Shown here piece after piece: positions 29,380 through 38,801 of a stretch of 53,814 nucleotides of DNA. The position numbers were made by a program, and so were the translations under genes. Source of the stretch: Candidatus Amarobacillus elongatus (lineage in GTDB: Bacteria; Chloroflexota; Dehalococcoidia; Tepidiformales; Tepidiformaceae); NCBI GenBank assembly GCA_016703545.1, contig JADJBX010000012.1:1-53814 (forward strand). Direction: 5' to 3'. The notes beneath the pieces are model-generated. The model had not been told where the DNA came from. It did not search any database and saw only the letters and a program-made list of their open reading frames with translations. Each line of letters starts with the position of its first letter. The stretch's first letter is position 1.

Positions 29380-30480
29380 CTACCCCGTTCGCCGCACCGC
29401 CGCCTCGAGCACGGCCGCGCACTGCAGCATCTCGGGGATGACCAGGTACTCGTCCTTCGTGTGCTGGTTGTAGCCGCCGCGGCCGATGACGACGCTGGAG
29501 ATGCCGTGCCCGCGGAAGACATTGCCATCGGTACCGCCGCCGACGGGATGGGGGTCGGGCGTGAGGCCAAGGCCGCCGAGCACGCCAAAGATGAGGTCGG
29601 CGGCCGGATCGCCGGGTTCGAGCTTGTATCCGGGGTAGCCCATGTGAAAGTCGGCGTCGATGCGGGCGTCGGGGTGGCGCTCACGCACTTCATCGACGTG
29701 GGCACGGGCGCGCGAGACGAGGGCGTCGACCTTTTCGAACTCCATGCTGCGCAGCTCGCCCTCGATCAGGCACTCCTCGGGGACGGCGTTGCGCACGAGG
29801 CCCCCGTGGATCGTGCCAACGTTGCCCGTCGTTTCGAAGTCGATGCGGCCCTGGGGCATGCCGAGCACGGCCTCGGCGGCGATGGTGATGGCGGGCACAC
29901 CCTTCTCCGGTTCGACCCCGGCGTGCGCGGCGCGGCCATGGACGGCGATGCTGTAGGTGAAGTGGTACGGCGCCTGCCCCTGGATCGAAGAGGGCGGCCC
30001 GCCGCTGTCGACCACCAGCGCGACGCGGGCACTGATGCGGCTGTAGTCCATGTTCGATGCGCCGACGAGGCCAATCTCCTCGCCCCGGCTGATGGCGACC
30101 TCGATTGGCCGCGTTTCGGCGGCGTCCTCGTTGGCGGAGCGGATGACTTCGAGGATGACGGCGCAGCCTGCCTTGTTGTCGGCGCCGAGGATCGTCGTTC
30201 CGTCGCTGCGAATGATGTCGGGCCCGTCGAACACGGGCTGGATGCCGCGGCCGGGCTCGACCGTGTCCATGTGCGCGGAGAGCAGGATGGGCTCGCCAAC
30301 GCCGGGCCGGCGGCCGAGCACGTTGCCGTGCGCATCCTGCGAAGCCTCTACGCCAATCGCTTCCAGGCGGCGGACCAACTCCTCCGCGATGGCGTCCTCA
30401 TCTCCGGAGGGGCTGTCGATGGCGACGAGTTCGAGGAACTCCTGGACAAGTCGGTCGCGGTTGATCACGGGCTGCCTCAC
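29380..30480 (-). CDS. M20 family (PepT-like) metallopeptidase
   Basis: 366 residues. GTG 30,480 is the start, with a second GTG at 30,468 possible. Metal and catalytic residues are all present: LLSAHMDTVEPG (His and catalytic Asp), LGADNKAGCAVIL (bridging Asp), AISRGEEIGLVGA (catalytic Glu pair), VVDSGGPP (Asp) and a terminal His in GYNQHTKDEYLVI. A lid domain (YHFTYSIAVHGRAAHAGVEP) carries the conserved His for substrate binding. The protein resembles peptidase T-like exopeptidases that hydrolyse short peptides in the cytoplasm. Confidence 0.88.
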   Translation of the reverse strand: MRQPVINRDRLVQEFLELVAIDSPSGDEDAIAEELVRRLEAIGVEASQDAHGNVLGRRPGVGEPILLSAHMDTVEPGRGIQPVFDGPDIIRSDGTTILGADNKAGCAVILEVIRSANEDAAETRPIEVAISRGEEIGLVGASNMDYSRISARVALVVDSGGPPSSIQGQAPYHFTYSIAVHGRAAHAGVEPEKGVPAITIAAEAVLGMPQGRIDFETTGNVGTIHGGLVRNAVPEECLIEGELRSMEFEKVDALVSRARAHVDEVRERHPDARIDADFHMGYPGYKLEPGDPAADLIFGVLGGLGLTPDPHPVGGGTDGNVFRGHGISSVVIGRGGYNQHTKDEYLVIPEMLQCAAVLEAAVRRTG

Positions 30481-30609
30481 ACGGGGGAGTGACCGAAGGA
30501 TACGGACCGGACGCGCCGGAAGCGAAAGACAAGCCCCCGCTGGCGGTCGCGTTCGTCGACCAGGCCCGGGAGCGACCGCTGCCGGGACAGGCTGAAGTCC
30601 CGGGAACGC

Positions 30610-30637
30610 ACAAGGCGGGCCGTGTGGCCCGCCTTGT
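30610..30637. terminator. Bidirectional terminator-like hairpin downstream of DAHP synthase
   Basis: ACAAGGCGGGCC and GGCCCGCCTTGT form a perfect 12-bp stem with a GTGT loop. It lies 33 bases after the DAHP synthase stop and upstream of the peptidase gene. There is only a weak T-run on either side. Confidence 0.65.
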
Positions 30638-30669
30638 TGGTTGGGTGCTGATGCCGGTGACGCTAGCGG

Positions 30670-31761
30670 CTACCCGGCGGCGACCGCCGCGCGCTTGCTC
30701 GAGCCGGTTTCGTAGCCGACTTCGCCCAGCATCTGATGAATGGAGCGGCAGTTGCTCACGATGCGGCCGGCATCGCGGCCCACCGCCTGCTTGCCATCGC
30801 ACAGCGCCTCGGCCGGGTTCGAATGGATGTCGAACTCGATGCCGTTGGCGCCCGCGGCCACGAAGCCGTAGGAGACGCGCTCGACGAGCTTGCGGTCGCC
30901 GGACGAGTGGCTCGGGTCGGCGATGAGCGGGAGATGCGACTTCTGGCGCACCAGCGGAATCATCGAGACATCGGCTGCGAAGCGGGTCTCGGTTTCGAAC
31001 GACTTGATGCCGCGATAACAGAGGATGACGTTCGGGTTGCCCAGCACCGTGGTCCGGCCCGAGCGATCGACGCCCGACATGATGTAGGCGGCGGCGCACA
31101 GCCACTCCGTCATGTCGTTGCCGAAGCCATGCTTGAGCACGACCGGGACCTTCACGCGCGAAAGCTCTTCCAGCAGCGGCGAATACTGTGCGCTGCGTGC
31201 GCCGATCTGGAGGATGTCGATGCCGGCCTTGAGGAAGGCATCGAGGTGGCGCAGGTCGATGAGTTCCGACACGGTTGGGAGGCCGGTTTCCGCCTTCATC
31301 GCGGCGGCGATTTCGAGGCCGCGGTCGATATCGAGCCCGCGGTAGTCGTAGGGGCTCGTGCGGGACTTGTCCACGAAGGCGCGAAGGACGTCCACGCCCG
31401 CTTCCTTCGACATCCGCGCCGATTCGAGCGCCTGCTGCTCGCTTTCGATCGCGCAGGGGCCGCCGAACACGGTGAGGTTGTCGCCGCCGACCTTGTGGCC
31501 GTTGCCGAGCGTGATGACGGTGTCTTCCGGCTGGAACTGCCGGCTCGCGTCCTTGTACTTGACGCTGATCCGGATGACGCGGTCGACGCCGGGGAGCTCG
31601 GTGATGCGCCCTTCGTCGATTACGCCGGCGATGCCCTTGACGCCGATGACGGTCGTGTCGCCTTCGATGGTCTCGCAGCGGAGGCCGTAATCGCGCGTAA
31701 TCCGGTCGATGACTCGCTGGGTCTGCTCGCCGGTCGCGCCCGGCGCCATGTGGATAATCAT
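30670..31761 (-). CDS. aroF: 3-deoxy-7-phosphoheptulonate (DAHP) synthase, type I beta
   Basis: 363 residues, starting at ATG 31,761. The first 90 residues are the ferredoxin-like regulatory domain (MIIHMAPGATGEQTQRVIDR) typical of the AroF/KDO8P-like beta class. The barrel follows with TVFGGPCAIESEQQALESAR, LRAFVDKSRTSPYDYRG, DILQIGARSAQYSPLLEEL, VVLKHGFGNDMTEWLCAAAY and PLIADPSHSSGDRKLVERV. It condenses phosphoenolpyruvate and erythrose 4-phosphate as the first step of the shikimate pathway. The N-terminal domain usually mediates feedback inhibition by aromatic end products. It stands alone, with no other aro gene nearby. KHGFGNDMTEWL differs from the more usual KRG start of this motif. Confidence 0.92.
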   Translation of the reverse strand: MIIHMAPGATGEQTQRVIDRITRDYGLRCETIEGDTTVIGVKGIAGVIDEGRITELPGVDRVIRISVKYKDASRQFQPEDTVITLGNGHKVGGDNLTVFGGPCAIESEQQALESARMSKEAGVDVLRAFVDKSRTSPYDYRGLDIDRGLEIAAAMKAETGLPTVSELIDLRHLDAFLKAGIDILQIGARSAQYSPLLEELSRVKVPVVLKHGFGNDMTEWLCAAAYIMSGVDRSGRTTVLGNPNVILCYRGIKSFETETRFAADVSMIPLVRQKSHLPLIADPSHSSGDRKLVERVSYGFVAAGANGIEFDIHSNPAEALCDGKQAVGRDAGRIVSNCRSIHQMLGEVGYETGSSKRAAVAAG

Positions 31762-31911
31762 TCGTGGAAGCCCCGGTTATGTTGAAGGACCTATTGTGGG
31801 GCGGCCCACGGTTACGGGCGAAGGCGGACGGTAAGGGCCTAGAGAATGGCCGGCCACCCGCGTTCCCGGCGCCGGTTCGCCCCTCCCGGCGGGCGCCCGT
31901 ACAGTTGATGT

Positions 31912-33136
31912 ATGGGCCGCCGTTCCCGCCGTACTTCCACCAACCTCTCCCCCGCACCCGGTGAGGTGCTGACGCTCCGCTGTGGACCGATCGTGTCCGG
32001 GGGCCTCGCTTTCGCACCTTGAAGACGGGCGCGTGGTGCTCGTGGCGTTCGCCGCACCCGGCGAGCTCGTGGCAGCGACCGTCGACCGGCCGCACGCCGA
32101 CTACGTCGAAGCGCACGTCACGCGCGTGCTGGAACCATCGCCCGACCGCGTCGAGCCCCCGTGCCCCGTGTTTGGCCAGTGCGGCGGCTGCCAGCTCCAG
32201 CATCTCGCGTACCCGGCCCAGCTCGCGGCGAAGGAAGCGGTGGTGCGCGAGCAACTGCGGCGCATCGGCCACCTCGATGACGCCGTCGTGAGGCCGATTC
32301 GCGGCGCCGCCAACCCGTGGCAATACCGGAACCACGTCCGCTTTTCCACCGGCAAGATGTATGGCGACGTGGGCTTCATGGCGCGCGGCGGCCGGCCGTT
32401 GCTGAAGATCGACCACTGCCCCATCGCGGACCCGTGGGTGAACGAGCTGCTGCCGAAGCTGCAGGGCCGGGGCAGCGGCCTGCATCAGATCCAGGTGCGG
32501 CGCAGCGCCACCACCGGCAGCTTCCTCGTGTACCCGACGATCCCCGGAATGGAAGCCGAGACGGGCCAGAAGGCGTACCTCGAGGAGCTCGGCGGGAAGA
32601 AGTTCCAGGTGAGCGCCTCCGCCTTCTTCCAGGTCAACCACCCGCAGGCCGAGCAGATGGCCGAACTCGTCGGCGAGGCGCTGCCGGAAAGCGGCGACCT
32701 GCTCGTCGATGCCTTCGCCGGCGTCGGGACGTTTGCCGTGCTGTTCGCGGACCGCTTCCGCCGCGTCCTCGCGATCGAGGAATCACATGCGGCCGCGAAG
32801 GACGCGCACGAGAACGTCGAGCAGACGCCGAATGTGCAGGTGAAGGCGGGCAAGGTGGAGGACATCCTCCCGCTGCTAGAAAGCGCGCCGGACGCGATCC
32901 TGCTGGACCCGCCCCGCCCCGGCTGCTACCCGACCGTACTGGAGGCCATCGTGCGCTTCCGGCCCTCCGTGGTGGTGTATGTCTCGTGCAATCCCGCCAC
33001 ACTCGCGCGGGACCTGCGCGTGCTCGTCGACGGCGGGTACCAGGTCGACCATGTGACGCCGCTGGACATGTTCCCGCAGACCGGCCACATCGAGTGCGTG
33101 ACGCGCCTTTCGCTCGCGGACCCGGCGGGCGGGTGA
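31912..33136 (+). CDS. rlmD: 23S rRNA (uracil-C5)-methyltransferase, RlmD/TrmA family
   Basis: About 408 residues. ATG 31,912 begins a basic N-terminus and TRAM-like domain (EVLTLRCGPIVSGGLAFAH). The frame changes near 32,016, so a simple reading would start at 31,982 and lose the TRAM domain. An iron-sulphur motif CPVFGQCGGCQLQHL follows. The methyltransferase domain has FQVNHPQAEQM, LLVDAFAGVGTFAVLFADRF, DAILLDPPRPGCY, the catalytic Cys in VVYVSCNPATLARDL and the proton-abstracting Glu in GHIECVTRL. It methylates a uridine in 23S rRNA or tRNA using SAM. RlmD, RlmC and TrmFO-like roles cannot be separated by eye. Maf overlaps its stop (GTGA). Confidence 0.85.
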
Positions 33137-33747
33137 CGCGCATCGTGCTCGCGTCGGCCTCGCCGCGGCGGCGCGAGCTGCTTCGCGCCCTCGTCCCTGA
33201 GTTCGACGTCGCCACCTCCGATGCCCCCGAGGAGTTCGCGGGGAGCCCGATCGACGATGCCGAGCGGCTGGCGGAGGCCAAGGCGGCCGCACTCGCGGGT
33301 CGATTCCCCGGGGCGCTGGTCATCGGCTCGGACACGATCGTGTTCGACGGCGATCGCGCGTACGGCAAGCCCGAGGACGCCGCCGACGCCGCCCGCATCC
33401 TGCGCGAGCTTCGCGACCGCGAACATGGCGTGGTAACGGGCGTGGCCATGATGGAGAACGGGGTATGCCACGCGGCGCACTGCGTCAGCGCCGTGACCAT
33501 GGCGCCCCTCCCGGACAGCGCGGTCGAAGCCTACATCGCCAGCGGGAGGCCGATGGACAAAGCGGGCGCCTACGCCATCCAGGACGACGATGTGCCCACG
33601 GTGGCCCGGCTCGACGGATGCTACTGCAACGTCATGGGGCTGCCGCTCTGGACGCTGCGGCGGATGCTGGGCGCGCGGGGCATCGACGCCCTCGACCCCG
33701 GCGCCACCTATGCGCGCTGCTCTACCTGCCCCGATCGTTCGCCGTGA
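33133..33747 (+). CDS. maf: Maf family nucleoside triphosphate pyrophosphatase
   Basis: 204 residues. GTG 33,133 overlaps the preceding TGA. Family motifs run IVLASASPRRRELLRALV (N-terminal signature), VIGSDTIVFDG, GKPEDAADAARILRELRDRE and the C-terminal GAYAIQDDDVPTVARLDGCY and NVMGLPLWTL. Maf proteins hydrolyse non-canonical or house-keeping NTPs such as dTTP and UTP to monophosphates and are linked to septum formation. Translational coupling with the RNA methyltransferase suggests one transcript. Confidence 0.92.
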   Translation: MTRIVLASASPRRRELLRALVPEFDVATSDAPEEFAGSPIDDAERLAEAKAAALAGRFPGALVIGSDTIVFDGDRAYGKPEDAADAARILRELRDREHGVVTGVAMMENGVCHAAHCVSAVTMAPLPDSAVEAYIASGRPMDKAGAYAIQDDDVPTVARLDGCYCNVMGLPLWTLRRMLGARGIDALDPGATYARCSTCPDRSP

Positions 33748-33821
33748 TAACACCGGGCGGGCGACCGTTCCGGGCTATCCGTGGTTAGAATGCGCCCACC
33801 AACCGAAGGGGCACGAAACGC

Positions 33822-34589
33822 ATGGCCTACATCGAGCGCGACGGCGTCAAGATCTACTACGAGGTGGCGGGCAGCGGCCCGGCCGTCGTCCTGAGTCACG
33901 GGTACAGCGCGACCTCGCAGATGTGGCGCGGCCAGGTCCCTGTGCTCAGCGAGCAGTACCGCGTCATCACCTGGGACATGCGCGGCCACGGCCAGAGCGA
34001 CAGCCCGGACGACCCCTCGCTGTATTCCGAGGAACACAGCTGCGCGGATATCGCGGCGATCCTGCGCGAACTCGGGATCGAGCGCGCGGTCATCGGCGGC
34101 CTTTCGCTGGGGGGCTACACCTCCCTCGCGTTCAACGTGCGCTACCCCGCGATGGTCAACGCGCTCATGCTCTTCGACACCGGCCCCGGGTACCGGAACC
34201 CCAAGGCGCGGGAGGGCTGGAATGAGACCGCGGAGCGCCGGGCCGTGAACTTCGAAACAAAGGGACTCGACGCCCTCGGCGCGAGCGCGGAAGTACGCGT
34301 GAGCCAGCACCGGTCGGCGCAGGGCCTTGCGAACGCCGCCCGCGGCATGCTGGCGCAGTTCGATTCGCGGATCATCGAGTCGATGGATTCGATCGCCGTG
34401 CCCACCCTCGTGCTCGTCGGCGACAGGGACGAGCCATTCCTCGCGGCGACAGACTACATGGCGAACAAGATCCCCAACGCCACGAAGGCGGTCATCGCCG
34501 ATGCCGGGCACGCTTCGAATATCGACCAGCCGGCGGAGTTCAACCGTGCCGTGATGGCCTTCCTCGGCGGACTCACCCTCAGCACATGA
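33822..34589 (+). CDS. Alpha/beta hydrolase
   Basis: 255 residues, starting at ATG 33,822. The nucleophile elbow GGLSLGGYTSLAF contains the catalytic Ser, the acid is in VLVGDRDEPF and the His in ADAGHASNIDQP. The oxyanion-hole segment VVLSHGYSATSQMW and the strand ITWDMRGHGQSDSPDD are typical of hydrolases active on esters or similar small substrates. No signal peptide is visible. The substrate is unknown. The YjbQ gene overlaps its stop by four bases. Confidence 0.88.
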   Translation: MAYIERDGVKIYYEVAGSGPAVVLSHGYSATSQMWRGQVPVLSEQYRVITWDMRGHGQSDSPDDPSLYSEEHSCADIAAILRELGIERAVIGGLSLGGYTSLAFNVRYPAMVNALMLFDTGPGYRNPKAREGWNETAERRAVNFETKGLDALGASAEVRVSQHRSAQGLANAARGMLAQFDSRIIESMDSIAVPTLVLVGDRDEPFLAATDYMANKIPNATKAVIADAGHASNIDQPAEFNRAVMAFLGGLTLST

Positions 34590-34981
34590 TTCGCGCCACC
34601 ATCACCGTTCGCTCCAACCAGCGGGAGGAGCTGATCGACGTTACGGCTCGCGTGCGGGCCGCCCTGCAGATGTCGAACGCCGCCGATGGCGTCGTGACGC
34701 TGTTCGTGCCGCACACCACGGCGGCGATCACGATCAACGAAAACGCGGACCCGGCCGTGCAATCCGACATGCTCGGATGGCTCGCACGGCTGGTGCCTCG
34801 CAACGCGCCGTTCGCGCACGCCGAGGGGAACAGCGACGGCCACATCAAGGCGACCCTCGTTGGGGCTTCGGTGCAGGTGCCCGTCGTGGGCGGGCGGCTC
34901 TTGCTCGGCCGCTGGCAGGGCATCTACTTCTGTGAGTTCGATGGGCCACGGGAGCGGCAGTTGGAGCTGGTCGTAGGCTGA
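34586..34981 (+). CDS. YjbQ/UPF0047 family protein (secondary thiamine-phosphate synthase-like)
   Basis: 131 residues. ATG 34,586 overlaps the hydrolase stop. The family signature is intact: VPHTTAAITINENADPAV near residues 46-63 and EGNSDGHIKATLVGAS near residues 89-104, containing the conserved His residues of the putative active site, then LLLGRWQGIYFCEFDGPRER. YjbQ proteins have weak thiamine phosphate synthase activity in vitro, and their physiological role is uncertain. Length matches the family. Confidence 0.88.
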   Translation: MIRATITVRSNQREELIDVTARVRAALQMSNAADGVVTLFVPHTTAAITINENADPAVQSDMLGWLARLVPRNAPFAHAEGNSDGHIKATLVGASVQVPVVGGRLLLGRWQGIYFCEFDGPRERQLELVVG

Positions 34982-35111
34982 GCGAGGAGCCGGACATGCG
35001 ACCGGCCCCTCGCCCGCGACTGCCCGCGGCCCCGCGTTCGGTGACGTGGCCGCATTGCTACCTACGCCCGTGATTGCGCGGTTGATCACCCCCGGCGGTA
35101 CACTCGCTCGC

Positions 35112-36509
35112 ATGACCGAAGAGACCACCACGCGCCTCGAACGCGACGCCATCGGCGAGTACGCCGGGCCGGCGGGCGCCTATTACGGCATCGACAGCGC
35201 CCGCGCCGCCGCCAACTTCCCCATCAGCGGCCTTCGCCTGCCGCGCACGTTCATTCGTGCCCTCGCGAACATCAAGCGCGCCGGAGCGCTCGCCAACCGC
35301 GACCTCGGCCTCCTCCCCCGCGAACACACCGACGCCATCGTCACGGCGGCGCGCGAGGTGATGAACGGCGATTGGGACAGCGAGTTCGTGGTCGACGTGT
35401 TCCAGACGGGGTCCGGCACGTCCACGAACATGAACGCCAACGAGGTCATCGCCAACCGGGCGAACGAGATCCTCGGCGGCGGGCCGAAGGGCACGTATTC
35501 GCCCATCCACCCCAACGATCACGTGAACAAGGGACAATCCTCCAACGACGTCATCCCCACGGCGCTGCACCTGTCGGCGCTGCTCGAGACCCAGCGCCGC
35601 CTGCTGCCCGCCCTCTACCGGCTCGAAGCATCGCTGCAGGCGAAGGCCGCGCAATTCGACTCGGTGGTGAAGACGGGACGTACGCACCTGATGGACGCGA
35701 CGCCCATTCGCCTCGGGCAGGAGTTCCGCGGATACGCGGGACAGGCCGAACGCGCGCGGCGGCGGGTGACCGTGGCGGGCGAGGCACTTCGCGAGGTCGC
35801 CCTGGGGGGCACGGCGGTGGGCACCGGTGTGAACACGCACCGGGAGTTCGCGGCCCGGGCCATCGCCTACTTGAACGAAGGCGAGCGCCTCCAGCTTCGC
35901 GAAACATCCAACCACTTCCAGGCGCAGGCGACGATGGACGCCGTGGTGGAGGCGAGCGGCGAGCTGCGGACGGTCGCCGTTTCGCTGGTGAAGATCGCCA
36001 ACGACATCCGGCTGATGGGCAGCGGCCCCCGCGCGAGCCTGTACGAGCTGGCGCTGCCCGCGCTTCAGCCCGGCAGCTCAATCATGCCGGGCAAGGTGAA
36101 CCCGGTGATCCCGGAGGCGGTCATCCAGGTCGCGGCCCAGGTCGTCGGCAACGACGCGACCATCGCGATGTGCGGCCAGTGGGGCTTCTTCGAGCTGAAC
36201 ACGATGTGGCCGGTGGCCGCGCACAACCTGCTGCAGACCATCGAACTGCTGACCAACGCCGCGACCGTTCTCGCCGAGAAGTGCATCGACGGCCTGGAAG
36301 CGACGGAGAACGGGCCGCGCATGGTCGAGGAAGGTCTCAGCATCGGCACGCCGCTCGCGGCGGTCATCGGCTACGACGCCGCGGCCGAGCTCGCGAACGA
36401 CGCGTTCCGCACCGGCCGCACCATTCGCGCCCTCGCCACGGAGCGCGGCATCCTCCCGGAAGTCGAACTCACGCGGCTGCTCGATGCGCGGCGGATGACG
36501 GGGGAGTAG
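35112..36509 (+). CDS. fumC: Class II fumarate hydratase (fumarase C)
   Basis: 465 residues. ATG 35,112 gives the usual N-terminus (MTEETTTRLERDAIGEYAGP). The lyase superfamily signature GSSIMPGKVNPVIPE is complete, as are FQTGSGTSTNMNANEVIANR, HPNDHVNKGQSSNDVIPTA and KTGRTHLMDATPIRLGQEF. Fumarase reversibly hydrates fumarate to malate in the TCA cycle. Aspartase is the close alternative, but HVNKGQSSNDVIPTA and the overall length favour fumarase. It is monocistronic here, and the genes downstream are on the opposite strand. Confidence 0.88.
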   Translation: MTEETTTRLERDAIGEYAGPAGAYYGIDSARAAANFPISGLRLPRTFIRALANIKRAGALANRDLGLLPREHTDAIVTAAREVMNGDWDSEFVVDVFQTGSGTSTNMNANEVIANRANEILGGGPKGTYSPIHPNDHVNKGQSSNDVIPTALHLSALLETQRRLLPALYRLEASLQAKAAQFDSVVKTGRTHLMDATPIRLGQEFRGYAGQAERARRRVTVAGEALREVALGGTAVGTGVNTHREFAARAIAYLNEGERLQLRETSNHFQAQATMDAVVEASGELRTVAVSLVKIANDIRLMGSGPRASLYELALPALQPGSSIMPGKVNPVIPEAVIQVAAQVVGNDATIAMCGQWGFFELNTMWPVAAHNLLQTIELLTNAATVLAEKCIDGLEATENGPRMVEEGLSIGTPLAAVIGYDAAAELANDAFRTGRTIRALATERGILPEVELTRLLDARRMTGE

Positions 36510-36523
36510 CGGCGCCGGCGGGG

Positions 36524-36835
36524 TCAGGAGGCGGTGGGCGGCTCGACGACGAACGGGTTCACCACCTCCAGGTCCCTGAAACGCTGTCCGTGCTGGAGGT
36601 CTTCGGTGAGCAGATACGGCAGCCCCTGAGACTGGGCGGCGGCGATGATCAACGCATCCCACCACGCCACGCCGAAGCAGTCCTCCACGGACCACGCGAT
36701 CTCAGCCAACGCTGAAACGGATCGAACACGCGGCCCTTTGCCAGTCCACGAACATCCGCGCGAGCGACGCTCCTTTCAAGCGGCCGCAGCTTCCTGTGAC
36801 CACCTGGTAGTACTCGTGGAGGCATTGCGGCCAAC
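36524..36835 (-). pseudogene. PIN-domain (VapC-like) gene remnant lacking its N-terminus
   Basis: The C-terminal 60 residues are clear (WWDALIIAAAQSQGLPYLLT, EDLQHGQRFRDLEVVNPF), with PIN-domain Asp and Glu residues. Upstream pieces LHEYYQVVT, LRPLERSVARADVRGLA and RVFDPFQRW appear in different frames between 36,700 and 36,835. The N-terminal part that should carry the first catalytic Asp is missing, because the neighbouring DUF6886-like gene ends at 36,858. The gene looks truncated rather than only frameshifted. No antitoxin partner is visible. In intact form it would be an RNase toxin. Confidence 0.65.
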
Positions 36836-36857
36836 GACCACGGTTCCCGGCAGCCTG

Positions 36858-37361
36858 TCAATCCCGCGCGTTCCTGAGCCGCGTTCCCGAGAACGCGACC
36901 GTTGACGCGATGATTTCGGCCCAGAGCGGACGGAGGCGCGGCATCACCCGCAGGTCCACGCTCTCGGCACGGATGGCTCGCGGCAGGTCCGGCAGAGCCT
37001 CCACCGCGAGGGGCGTCACAGATTCACGACTGACGTAGTGGCCCGCCGTGACGTCGTTGAGTTCGAACGTGGCCGGCGGAAGTTCGTACCGGTAGACCGT
37101 CGCGGCCTGGATTCGCTCCCACCAGGCCTCCTCGACCACCATCGTGAATCGATGCCCGCGTTCGAGGCCAAAGCGCCGAGCATCGTGCGCAGTCGTCGTT
37201 TCGACGGCCCAGAAGCAGGCGCGGGGGCAGTCGCGCGGGACGTAGTACATCGGCGCGTGCCACGCGTCGATCGCCCAGACCAGCGGCTCGACTTCGGGCC
37301 GCTCCAGGGGCGAACGCGGAACGAACCGGGCAATGCCCGGTTCGTCGCTGAAGTGATACAG
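36858..37361 (-). CDS. DUF6886-like protein
   Basis: About 167 residues. The reading frame is open from LYHFSDEPGIARFVPRSPLE through PLVWAIDAWHAPMYYVPRDC, RFGLERGHRFTMVVEEAWWE, TVYRYELPPATFEL and VMPRLRPLWAEIIASTVAFS to GTRLRNARD. The family N-terminus places the start at CTG 37,361, 18 bases after the stop of the upstream gene. An ATG at 37,250 would cut off the conserved first 37 residues. The function is unknown. The protein is soluble and rich in aromatic residues. Confidence 0.7.
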   Translation of the reverse strand: MYHFSDEPGIARFVPRSPLERPEVEPLVWAIDAWHAPMYYVPRDCPRACFWAVETTTAHDARRFGLERGHRFTMVVEEAWWERIQAATVYRYELPPATFELNDVTAGHYVSRESVTPLAVEALPDLPRAIRAESVDLRVMPRLRPLWAEIIASTVAFSGTRLRNARD

Positions 37362-37379
37362 GGGCCGTGGCCACGGGCC

Positions 37380-38800
37380 CTAACGGCTGGCCCAGTAATC
37401 GGACACGCGGCGGAGCGCACTCGCCGCCCGTTCGAAGCTCTGGAACACGGGGATGCCGCGCTCGTGGAACTTGTGCAGGATGCTGCCGATGTACTCCATC
37501 TCGTGCGCCGGGTGGAGGATCGCGACGAACGGCTTTTCGGACGCGGTCATGTGCGCCTTGAGGATGTCGAGCGTCGAATCCAGCGTCGCGGGGTTTGCCT
37601 TCCACTGGCGGGCGGCGAACATCGCGCTCAATTCCATCGCCATGCCGTCGATGTTGGGGTCGGCCTCGATGATGCTCAGGATCTTGTCGAGCGTCTCGGT
37701 CTTGCCCTGGACAGTGCCGGCCATGTCGAGCGGGTTCTTGAAGCTCCCGCCGATGATGTTGAAGAACTCGCCGAGCTGGGCGTAGGTGTCGTCGGTGAAC
37801 GCGGGAACGTCCCAGCCGGCGCGCGCGAACGCGTCGGTGATGGAGACGGACTGGCCGCCCGTCTGCGCGAGCAGCGCCATCCCGTTGCCGCGGGGCTTCT
37901 TCGCCGAGAGCAGCGCCTTCATGGTGTCGATGGTCTCGTCGAGGTTCTGGGTGGTGATGGCGCCGCACTGGCGCATCATCCCCTCCCAGATCGCGGAAGG
38001 GGCCGCGAGCGACCCGGTGTGCGACATGGTGGCGCGGGACCCGGCTTCGGTCTGGCCGCCCTTCCATACGATCACCGGCTTGCGCTTGCACGCCTCCCGG
38101 AGCGTCTCGAAGAACCGGCGGCCATCGCGAACGCCTTCGACGTACATTCCGATGACTTCGGTCTCGTCGTCCTGCATGAGGTAGTCGATGTAGTCCGAGA
38201 CATCGAGCACGACGGCGTTGCCGATGCTGGCGCAGCGGCTAACGCCGATGCCGTTCGCGCCCGCGACGAGGCTGAACATGATGCCGTGCGTCCCCGACTG
38301 CGAAAGGAAGCCCACCCGGCCGTCATCGCTGACGGGGGCATCGGCGTTAAAGCGGACGCCGGCCTTCGGCAGGTAGAGGCCCATGCAGTTCGGGCCGACG
38401 AGGTTGAAGTTGGCGCCCTTCGCCATCTCGACGAGCTGCGCCTGCAGCTTGATGCCCAGCTCCTCACCCGTCTCGGCGAAGCCGGAGGTGAAGAAGCCCG
38501 CGCCATTCGCGCCGTTGGCGATGAGGTCCTTCAGCACGAAGGGCGACACCTGCCGCGGGACGGCGACGAGGGCGTAATCGATGGGCTCCGGGATATCGGC
38601 CATGGAGGTCACGTTCGTGACGCCGAGGGCTTCGATGCCGGGGATCTCCTTGGGGTCGAGCTGGACGCTGTAGAGCTTCCCGCCCTTCTCCTTGAAGGGC
38701 ATGTTGTTCGCAGCCACATGTAGTTGGGGCCCTTGTCCCCAACCACCGCGACGACCTTCGGGTTGAACATGCGATCGAGCCGATGCCCGGGTACTGCCAT
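37380..38800 (-). CDS. Acyl-CoA synthetase (ADP-forming), CoA-binding alpha-type subunit
   Basis: About 473 residues with one base lost near 38,717. ATG 38,800 starts one base after the stop of the beta-subunit gene. The N-terminal CoA-binding Rossmann domain (LDRMFNPKVVAVVGDKGPNY, GKLYSVQLDPKEIPGIEAL, IDYALVAVPRQVSPFVLKDL) leads to succinyl-CoA synthetase-like domains with VGFLSQSGTHGIMFSLVAG and GSRATMSHTGSLA, which carries the phosphorylated-His region. Such enzymes convert acyl-CoA plus ADP and phosphate to the acid, CoA and ATP. Next to an aldehyde:ferredoxin oxidoreductase they suggest energy-conserving organic-acid metabolism. The substrate is unknown. Confidence 0.82.
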
Positions 38801-38801
38801 G

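Noticed and set aside
30398..32641. Long minus-strand frame (747 codons) spanning several genes
   Set aside because: It crosses DAHP synthase in the wrong frame and has Arg/Pro/His-rich nonsense composition.
34984..35013. Imperfect inverted repeat after YjbQ
   Set aside because: The stem is interrupted by a mismatch and has no T-run. It is too weak to call a terminator.
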